From: Sarcophilus harrisii
Lineage: Eukaryota; Chordata; Mammalia; Dasyuromorphia; Dasyuridae
Assembly (NCBI RefSeq): GCF_902635505.1
Contig: NC_045431.1
Location: 99,885,988-99,949,987 of the forward strand
DNA length: 64,000 nucleotides
Direction: 5' to 3'
Shown here: piece after piece, positions 55,481-64,000 of the stretch
Layout of the letters: each line of letters opens with the position of its first letter
Numbering within the stretch: position 1 is the stretch's first letter
The notes under the pieces: generated by a model
Seen by the model: only the letters and a program-made list of their open reading frames with translations
Told to the model about the DNA's origin: nothing
The model's database searches: none
Translations under genes and position numbers: made by a program

Positions 55481-57185
55481 TAAGATCATCACTAGGACAT
55501 AAAGTAGTTCTATTTTATGTCATAGTCCTATTAGCCTTCTATGGTAAAAACTTGGCCTTTAAGTATCCCCCTTTCTCTCTCCCTTTGGAAATTTAAAATG
55601 CAAAATTGGAGTCATTTGTAACATGTTTGTGTCTTTCCCAAGTGCATATGAAATTGTATGCTCATGGATACTATGACATCTGAGAATGGATAGTTTGGGG
55701 GTGTTGTGAAGGCTTAAGCTTAAAGGCACCCTTCTAAATGCAATAACTAATATTTCAGATTCCCTAATTGTTTTGTTTCTGACTTGCCTTGTTAATGGCC
55801 AAATTCATTTGAATGCTGACAACTGTTTTCATCCCTAGTTTTCACTTATCAATATCTATCATAACTAAATTTCTTATGCTGAATTCTTTATAGCTTTAAG
55901 CTGGAAATTTTCAGTTAAAAACATATCATATTTTTAACACTAGTATTTCAAATGTTGAAATACTTTCTCGCTCTCTATTATCTGCTCTGGAAAGGGCTCA
56001 ATCTTATATATGATATATCTTCAGGTTATGCACCTTAGAAAGACATAAATATTCTTTCTGTGTTCTTGTTAGCTGCTTTTAAATCTTATGGTCCTTATTG
56101 TTAGCAAGCATGTAAGTGAGTTAGGAAGGCTGACATCCAATTAACACAGCCTTTTACAGGTTTAATGAGCAGTGATAAATTTAAATCCTTTCTTTGGCAC
56201 TTTTAAAGTAAGTGTAATTACATGTACAATGAACTAGAGGGATTGTTGCTCCATTGATTCATAATAAATTCTTTCTAATTTATTTGCTTTGAGACAGGAG
56301 GAGTTTTCTTTTTACTGAAAGATATAGGTTGTTTAAACAATTCTGTCTGGTATAATAATATACAATAAAACATTAATTCCTGCAATATGTAAGATAATAG
56401 CAGGGTCTAAGCTCTACTATGCTAATTCCATTATTGGGTTTTATTTTTACACTTTCAATTAGTAGCATCGCTAGCCTCAATATACCTAGTATTTCTTGAT
56501 TTCCTTGGCATTGTTTTGCTACCACTGTGAAGAATGCTGCTTGTTGTCAAGGTAACATCAGAGATTTTAAAAAACACTTCATTAAGTTTTTAATTAGCTT
56601 TCATCGAGTGATGTTCTGCTTTGATTTAAAATAATGCAAAAGGGGTATTTATAAATGAAAGAAAAGAAAAAACTACAATAATATTTTATCTGTTCTGAAA
56701 TATCATATATACAGACAAAAATACATATGTGGGCCATGAATATAGTTTATAGAATTATTTTAAACACTTTTTTAATGGATCCATGATTTCCTTGGGATGG
56801 ATGTTCTTTAATTTTTTAAAAATTCTTTGGCGACATGGACATGAAAACTCATAGACAGTTATGTTCTTGCTCTTTGGGAGATTGGATTGGGGAGTGGGAG
56901 AAATAATTTGATTTTCTGTGTATATATATATATATATATGTGTGTGTGTATAAATCTTAAAAGGGAGTCTAATGATTTATGTTAATGAGGTTGAGAAAGT
57001 GATTTCTGTTTCTTTATAAAACAGAATCATCATGATTCAGAATGACTCATGTTTTTCACAAGTGATGGTGTTGGTGGGAGAAGATTAGGTACTCAGACGT
57101 CACCAGTAATGTTCACATATGGCAGAGTTTAAAATGCACAGGAAATTATGATGACTGTATTTCTCAAGAGAACAGATCTGATACA
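55481..57185. other. Unassigned complex DNA; strongest candidate conserved non-coding block at about 56090-56690
   Basis: No repeat signature, balanced composition, and several AT-rich homeodomain-like cores (taattagc, gtaattac, ctaattcc) between GC-containing stretches. There is no coding frame. A (TA)n(TG)n patch is at 56921-56950. An enhancer role is inference only. Confidence 0.25.
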
Positions 57186-57189
57186 AAAG

Positions 57190-57715
57190 AGAGAATAGGA
57201 TCGCATGTGCAAAAATGTTTATAGCAATCTTTTTTGTAGTGGCAAGGAACTGGAAATGGAAAGGATACTCACCAATTAAAGAATGGCTGAATAAATTATG
57301 ACATATGAATGTAATTATGTAAGAAATGATGAATAGGCAGTTTTCAGAAAATCCTGGAAAGATGTATATGAAGTATTCCTGAGTAAATTGAAGAGAACCA
57401 AGAGAACATTGTACATAGTAATAACATGATTATGTGATAATCAACTGTGATGGACTTGGCTTTTTTCAACAATGAGGTAATTCAAGACAATTCCAGTAGA
57501 GTTGGGATGGAAAATTCCATTCACATTCAGAGAGAGAACTATGGAGACTGAATGTGGACTGAAATATAGTATTTTCACTTATTTGTTTGTTTCTTGTGTT
57601 TTTTCACCTTTTGGACAATTCTCATATGACTCAACAAATATGGAAATATGTTTAAAAGAATTGCACATATTTAACCAATACCAAATTGTTTGCTGTCTTG
57701 GGGAAGGAGATTCCT
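57190..57715 (+). repeat. L1 3' end (end of ORF2 plus 3' UTR)
   Basis: 'tgtttatagcaatcttttttgtagtggcaaggaactggaaatgg', 'gaatggctgaataaattatgac', 'gaagagaaccaagagaacattgtaca', then 3' UTR 'agagagaactatggagactgaatgtgg' and 'tttgctgtcttgggga'. Several breaks; no clear A-tail. Confidence 0.85.
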
Positions 57716-58479
57716 CATCAGGGAGCTATCTGTACTAATGAAATCACAAGTCTAATCTGCAAGCCTACTCCCTTAGGTGAGAAAATGGAAAATATAAGAT
57801 AACAGGATATTATGTTGACAGTGAAATTTCTAGATGAAATAAAAATGCTTTCTGTTTATAATATCCCCTGAATTATCAATTAAGTCACTTTATAAAAAAT
57901 GTTTGTTTACCTTAATATAGCTTCTACCTAGTGAATCCATATTGACTCCTAAATATCATTTTCTATTCTTTTGAAAACTCAAAAATCATTTGTTTTATTT
58001 TCAAATTGAAAATGTTTTCATTGTTACAATCACATGTCCATAATTTATCTTTTTTATTTGTTTAAAAATTAGAAAATAATCTCCTATATTTTTTATCAGT
58101 TCTTCTCTTCTCTATGAATTTCCAAATATTATCTATATCTGTTTTGCAGTAATATTTAAGACTTATTTCTGTATCCTGGGATATATTTTATTTGGACCAA
58201 AAACTTATGCTCATTTAGAAATTGCTAGATCATAGTAAAAATCATCTCAGCTATTGGTAGTTTTAATTTCAAATCTTTGCCACTCTCTAATGTGAAAACT
58301 ATTTTTTGTAGAAACAAAAAGATTTGAATTGAACTGTTTTCTTTTATGTCTGCCATATTACATTAACATTATAAGCATCAACTAGTAAGCTTATCACTTT
58401 CCATGTAGTTTTTTTAACAAAAATTTCTGGGGAAATAGAAATTATAGTAGAAATCAGATTTAAGCTAAAGACACACCAA
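57716..58479. other. Mostly unassigned; weak L4/L5-like wording at about 57880-58330
   Basis: 'ctagtgaatccatattgactcctaa' and 'tttttatcagttcttctc' resemble L4/L5 but are too diverged for a firm call. Confidence 0.3.
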
Positions 58480-58958
58480 AAAATACAATAAGCTCAGAAT
58501 AAATTCAATAAGAAGTATTATTATTTTTTAATCAAATACGGACAAGAATTGATATGCTAGAACTATTTCTAGAGGGAGAATTCTTAACCAAACAAGGTAA
58601 AGAGGAAATCATAAAAGTCATGGTAGCCGTTTCTCTTAACACAATACTAAAAACAACAGAAATATTTTTGTATGGATAAAAGCAATGAAAATGGAATAAA
58701 AGGTGAAAAATTAGAGTGGGAGAAAATTTTTTAAAAAATCACTGAAAGAGCCTACACAAATGTATAAACCATTCTTCATTGAATATTTCAATAGTCCAAG
58801 GATATAAAAATAAATTTTCTATAAAATTGTGAATACAAATGACTGTTTTAAGCATGCTTCCAGTTATGATAAGAGTATAAGAAAATTCAAATTAAAATAG
58901 CTCAAATTTCAGCTCATATTTTCCAAATTGGCATGGATTACAAAAAAATGTCGGGGGG
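58480..58958 (+). repeat. L1 ORF2 relic, C-terminal third
   Basis: The sense strand resembles the ORF2 stretch from IKLK... through SDKGLIS to MKKCSKSL, but in a strongly diverged form ('ggataaaagcaatgaaaatgg', 'aagaaaattcaaattaaaatagctc'). Confidence 0.4.
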
Positions 58959-58964
58959 TGGGAG

Positions 58965-59235
58965 ACAATTATGTGTGCAGTGGATAGAATACTACATCTG
59001 GAGTCAGGAAGAATCTTTCTGAGTAGCTCAAATCTGATCTGAGACACTTACTAGATGTGTAATTCTGGATAAGTCATTTAATCGTGTTTGCCTCAGTTCC
59101 CTCATCTATAATATGAGATAGAGAGGAAAATGACAAACCACTCCAGTATCTCTACCAACAAAGTACTAACTGGGTTACAAAATCTTTGACATGACTGAGA
59201 AACAATTGAAAGCCAAGAAAAAACAAAAAAGGAAT
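58965..59235 (+). repeat. MAR1-type marsupial CORE-SINE
   Basis: Full order in sense: head 'gtgtgcagtggatagaata', 'tggagtcaggaagaatctt', 'gtttgcctcagttccctcatctataatatg', 'gacaaaccactccagtatctctacca', 'tgacatgactgagaaacaattga', then an A-rich tail. Confidence 0.9.
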
Positions 59236-59364
59236 AATAAATTTTGCTGGAAAATGGCACAATGACTCTATATATCAATTTGGAATTAAATACATATGTG
59301 TGTATATATAAATGTACACCTATATTATATACATACCTATATTCATACATATCTATATTACTCA

Positions 59365-59570
59365 TTTCAGTTATATTTGAGATTTCATTGGTGCAGTTTG
59401 CCATTTCCTTTTCCAGCTCATTTTGTGGATGAGAAAACTGAGGCAGATATGGTTGTGACTTGTACAGCATCACACATCTTAGTAAATGTTTGAGGTCAGT
59501 TTAGAACTCAGATCTTTTTGACTCCAAACTTGGTATTCTATGACTGATCACAGCAGCTTGGTACCTTCAT
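59365..59570 (-). repeat. MAR1-type marsupial CORE-SINE
   Basis: 'tttgccatttccttttccagctcattttgtggatgagaaaactgaggca' and 'ttagaactcagatctttttgactcc' are in antisense order. It lies about 130 bp from the previous copy in the opposite direction, so the two form an inverted SINE pair. Confidence 0.85.
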
Positions 59571-60069
59571 GAATGAATTGTATGAGACAGAACTTGAAAA
59601 AGAGTGAGATAAAAAAGGAAAGGTATGATTATCTTAGAAATGCTGAAGTTGTTTTCTCTTTTTCTCAGCTGGAGGCTGAGCTGAGTGAGAAAAAAATTGT
59701 ATAATTTTGATTCATCAATTATTTTTATAAGTTTCCCATATAGATACAATGGATCCAGGTCTTTTTTTGTTTTTATTTAGGTTAAAACAAAGGTCTGATA
59801 GCCATTGTATCTAGTAGAAAGTGCTGGTAAGATAAACTATATTTTCTATTAGTTTTTCATATATATATTCAGTAAAACAAAGGATGCAATAATGGAATAG
59901 GTATGTTGGGTGAGAGGAAAAGAAAGAGTTTAAGGAAGAGTGCCATGCTCATTTTCCAAAGATAAATTCTAGATTAAGGATTGAGCTTCCTTTCATTTTT
60001 GCCTTCAAATTTAGACTTCTAAACATTAGCAGACAGCACCAATACCTAGATCAAATAAAAAGTCACTTA
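59571..60069. other. Unassigned DNA
   Basis: No feature is recognised. Confidence 0.4.
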
Positions 60070-60320
60070 AATGTGTATACTTTTAGACCTAATAATATAT
60101 TGTTGGGCATATACTCCAAAGGAGTCAAAGCCAGAATAAAAGGTCCAGTTCATAATAAGTAATGAAATATTCATAGCAACAGTCTTTTTAGTAGTGAATA
60201 GTAAAAATCTACTGATATGGAATGATTGAAAAAATTAAAGTAAATAAATATAATGAAACATTATCAATAAGTGACAAATATGAAGGATATAAAGAAAGAG
60301 CAAGGAGTTTTATGAACTAA
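60070..60320 (+). repeat. L1 ORF2 C-terminal relic
   Basis: 'gttgggcatatactccaaaggagtcaaagcc', 'atattcatagcaacagtctttttagtagtgaatagtaaaaa' follow the L1 LGIYPKE... to LFVVAK.WK order. Diverged. Confidence 0.65.
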
Positions 60321-63300
60321 TGTAGAATCAGAATCATTGAACCACTTAGGAAAGATTTTCTTAATAGTTTAGAAAATTCTGTTTTTTTTTTTTATTTTTA
60401 GCAACTCAGAAAAGGGTTAATATCCAAAAGGAAAGGTTAGTCAACAGTGATAAATGTACAGAAATATCAGAAAAAAATGAGATTGAGAAAAGGACATTTG
60501 ATTTAGCAATGAAAAGATTGCTGATAATTTTGAAAAGTATAAATTCTTTTGAGTGAGAAGTTCTAGATAATAAAATGGTTGAGAATCTAACAGATAAGAA
60601 ACATAATGACATTCTGACAGAAATAAGGAAGCTTAGAAGGGTTCAATTTGAGATAGAAAGAAAATGTGATGAGATCTGTGATACTGATTACAACTGATTC
60701 ATACATTCTTATCCTGTCCCAATAAATGAAAAAAGAAACCGTGGACTCTGACCCAATAATTATTAGTCTGAAGCCTTTGCAGAATGCGCCGTGTTGGGGG
60801 TCACCTATTGTAGACATGATACTATGGGGGAAGGGAATAGGATATGAAATGGAACTCTATATTCGTTCAGATTTTCCCAATGACACTTGAATAGCAGCTG
60901 TGATTTTCTGGATCATAGTATACCTTGAAACCCTGACATCCAGGATGTAGAAGGGAGAAATCAGACGCTTGTACAGCCATTGGAGACTTAACTATTGAAA
61001 GAAGAACATTTTGATGATGGTGTACATAAAAAAGGTAAAAGGGATGGTAGAGTTCTGCTATGGTTGTTTATTTTGGAGGATATAATTAGGGAGCCCATCT
61101 TCTCTGTAGGATCATACCATGGAAGGGCCACACACTGTGCTTTTTGGAAACCAATGATAGAATCAAATTTTTTTCTAGAAATAATCTCATTTATTTCTTC
61201 TATTTGTTTATAATTTCTTAAATTATAACCATAAATGACAAGAAATGAAAGCACTTTTATCCAGAGCTCAAGTAGATTTAAATTTGATAGATTACATATT
61301 TATTTCGGGTGGTGCCATTGTTTTCAACATAAGATATAAGAAATAAATATTGTTTGATGGATTGCATAAATCTTTCTGGCTTCTTTATCATTTATCAAAT
61401 AAATGCTAGAGAAAGTTTATTGAAATGATTATACTACCTACCTACTTAATTACTTTGATTAACATTTTAAAGACATTTAGTTTGAATATAATGATTTATT
61501 GTCTAATAAAATAAGGATCTTTATGGTAATTTAATGATAGATTTTAAAATAATCTTTGTCAGTTCAAAAAAACCCCACATATATGTTCCAGTTGGTAAAA
61601 GTATAGAATTTTAAATCTTGCTTTTTTAAAGAAATTTATTCTGTTTTGAATTTTCCCCCCTCAAAGATCTGATCTATATCAATTTCTGGTTGAACTAAAG
61701 ACAATATTGTGAACCTCTTGAGAGTCTACTCTTGGGAAAATTTTCCCCTAATTTAATAACAATTTTATTGATTTATTTGTTAATAGAAAGATAATAAAAA
61801 GAAAGTTTCCTTCTTACCAGAGAATAATGTCATGACATGCACTAAAAGTTTAGCAAGTGAATTTGTTTGGAGCAAAGTTAACTCTTGTAAGAAAGCAAAT
61901 GGAATTACTTTTATTCGGTATGTATTTTTAAGGCAATTTTTTTTTATTTAGGCCATAAGTGAGAAAGATTGAGGTTATTTGGAGGGAAGTCCTTTGAGAC
62001 ATTTTTCTCTAAAGAGTATGAACCATGGGCAAAAGTCAATTCCATCAAAATAAAGGAAGAAAAAAAAATCATTCTTATTTACTTATAACTGTGGTTTCCT
62101 GTTCCCCATTGTAAATCTTTATCTTCCAGCTTTTCCCCCTTCTTTAATTTTTTTTTAGATTACATTAATTCCCACTTAGCTGTAAAGTAGCATTTACTTG
62201 AGCAAAATAAAAAACCAGAGGTTCACAATTATTGCATTTTATTTTTACCCTAGAAAAACTGATAAGAATGTTTCGCTCAATTACAGAATTTTATACACTA
62301 TGCCAGTAAGAATATTTACAGAGATTTTAAATCTATTCTAAAATAAAAATGCTCTTGCTTAACACTGAATATTCTTCAAAGTGTTTTTATATCCATTTTT
62401 AAATTTGATTCTAACAGTAATAGAGGCAAAGCAGGTACTATTGAATGGCACCAACATTCTCAACAGTCACTGGAGATCCTTGCCAAAAGCAGAACAGTTG
62501 ATAAATTGCTGGCTTGCTCTAATGCTGCTATTTTTGTTTTTCAAGATGCAGAGGACATGTTTTTTGACTCGTTTGTGATCAATAATTGATTGCTGACATA
62601 GAAATGGCAATCTTAATAGTAGATGATAGATAGAGATAAATGTGGGATAGAGATAAAGGAAGAGTGGGTTTGACATCATCTGAGTTTGAGGAAAATGGAT
62701 TTCAAAATATTCATAGAAAAGATAGATGGAATTTGATGAAATACTACAGTTGATGTTAGGACAAAAGAAATGGGATCAAATGAAAAGAATAATGACTTTA
62801 CTTAAATTTGGAAGAGACATTTGACCCTCTTTAGTTTACAGATAATCAATATAAATCTAGGGAGAGAAAATAATCTGCCCTTGGCCAATTAAGTGGAAAA
62901 TAATAAATAAAGAGTTTGAAACCACATTCATAGACTTCAAAACCATTTTTATTTATAAAGCTCTAAAATGCCAACAATATCTAAGAGACATATCTTTCTG
63001 TGTGTGCATAGATGATGATGACCATCATCACCTAGATGTATGCAGAGAAAAGCCCAGGAAGAAAGAAAGAAAATGAAAACCTGAACTGATTCTCTTAAAA
63101 TAGTGTTGAGAGTTCTAAGATTCAAAGTAATTTGAGAGTAGTAAGCTAAGGAAAATGAAAAGGAGTTAATTGTTTCTATGTATGTATTTATGTATATCAT
63201 CAAGGAGAGATAAGAATGATATTTATTTTTCTTCTATTCTTTCTTCTGTTGCTCACATTTTGATTCTATTTTTTAAAAAAAATATTAATCTTCTTAAAGG

Positions 63301-63404
63301 TCCTCTGGCAGCCCTTATGGCCAAACCATGTTTTCTTCTGAGGCTTTCCTTTAATTGGGGTGGGGGGGGGGGAATTACTCTTTTCTATCTATTTCTTTGT
63401 CTCA
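60321..63404. other. Unassigned DNA, 3 kb
   Basis: There is no firm repeat or gene. 60400-60560 has faint wording of the old L2-associated repeat. 60700-61215 is somewhat richer in GC and has protein-like but broken reading (frame 60995-61213) that I cannot assign. 61300-62400 is plain AT-rich DNA. A poly-G run is at 63358-63374. Confidence 0.3.
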
Positions 63405-63715
63405 TATGACTTAGCTCTCTCCTTAGCTCTATTCTCTGTGGGTCTCTCTTTTCTTTAACACAGTGCAAATGTCATCTTTAGCATTCAACCACTTGTCCCC
63501 TGACTCCCAAAATGTCTTGTATTTAATGGTTTTGCATGCATATTTATTACATCTGCTTTTGTGTTCATGTTTTATACATACTTGCTGTTTCTCCATTAGA
63601 ATGTAGAAGGGTCCTCACAAATGGGGATTGTGTTGTGCTTTTTGTTGCCCCAGCACCCAACACAGTGCCTGGATCATGAGTATTTAATCAATATCTTTGA
63701 ATTAATAGTGGTGAG
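63405..63715 (+). repeat. L2 3' end
   Basis: 'tttctccattagaatgtagaag', 'ctttttgttgccccagcacccaacacagtgcctggatcatgagtatttaatcaatat' is a clear sense-strand L2 terminus. Confidence 0.8.
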
Positions 63716-64000
63716 TGTATTCTGTTTACTCACATGTTCATCCTTGGTTCCTAATTTGGTTCTTAGGACTTTTTAAAAAACGAGCCATTCTCTGCCCTAT
63801 TGCATCATCTTGAATAGGTAATCAAGCCCACTTTGCCTTGCATTTTAATTTCCTGGGCTATTTTATTAGACTTCATTTTCTCCTGGTATGCCTGTTCTGA
63901 TAGTGTTAGCAGACTTCAGTCCCTCCTGGGTCATCCAGAGACAGAATTTTGCACTCTGTAGGACCATCTAGAACCTCTCTATTAAGGGTACCATAGACTT
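63716..64000. other. Unassigned DNA to window end
   Basis: No feature is recognised. Confidence 0.4.

Noticed and set aside
59102-59473. 123-codon minus-strand open frame
   Set aside because: It overlaps two MAR1-type SINEs and the sequence between them, with no protein motif.
1-64000. CRISPR array, bacterial operon, tRNA, rRNA or plasmid-type system
   Set aside because: No regularly spaced repeats, no ribosome-binding-site/ORF structure and no RNA gene signatures. All evidence points to vertebrate nuclear DNA.

Overview
This is nuclear DNA from a mammal, almost certainly a marsupial. The evidence is the repeat content. It has many LINE-1 3' ends of the marsupial type, half-LINE (HAL1-type) elements, tRNA-headed CORE-SINEs of the MAR1 kind, shorter marsupial SINEs, and many old MIR/THER1, L2 and L4/L5 (RTE-X) fragments. 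The sequence is AT-rich and CpG-poor. I cannot say whether it is an American or an Australian species. Repeat family names are assigned from memory of consensus sequences, without a database search.

I find no convincing host protein-coding exon, tRNA or rRNA gene. The longest open frames are about 120 codons. The ones I recognise are pieces of LINE ORFs (for example 35523-35894, 18801-19058, 40909-41196 and 13328-13513). The only recognisable host-gene sequence is a processed pseudogene of ribosomal protein S2 (RPS2) at about 9740-10667, flanked by a 10-bp direct repeat. The window reads as intergenic or intronic DNA in a gene-poor region.

Layout. 1-9.1 kb: L1 3' ends, MIR and L2 relics, a GC-rich repeat with a 216-bp period, and AT-rich unassigned blocks. 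9.7-10.7 kb: the RPS2 retrocopy. 12-15.9 kb: an hAT-like relic, an L1 fragment, and an antisense RTE-type LINE into which a solo LTR inserted. 17-21.6 kb: an hAT-like relic, a 1.3-kb antisense L1, a MAR1 SINE, and a well-delimited 632-bp solo LTR. 22-35 kb: mostly unique DNA with scattered SINE, L2 and L4/L5 relics, a probable further LTR, and a diverged 162-bp duplication. 35.07-35.84 kb: a young 5'-truncated L1 with a perfect 15-bp target-site duplication. 40.1-42.6 kb: a near full-length HAL1-type element. 43.4-48.9 kb: long microsatellites and L1 pieces. 49.1-52.9 kb: a second, antisense HAL1-type element carrying nested insertions. 53-60.3 kb: an L4/L5 relic, L1 3' ends and MAR1 SINEs. 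60.3-64 kb: mostly unassigned DNA ending in an L2 relic.

The most informative observations are: two HAL1-type copies that share the same ORF1-plus-ORF2-tail structure; solo LTRs with readable termini and target-site duplications; several layers of nested insertion; and unassigned complex AT-rich blocks (about 1.0-1.65, 4.8-5.1, 10.9-11.3 and 56.1-56.7 kb) that are candidate conserved non-coding elements. I did not find a new coding system.
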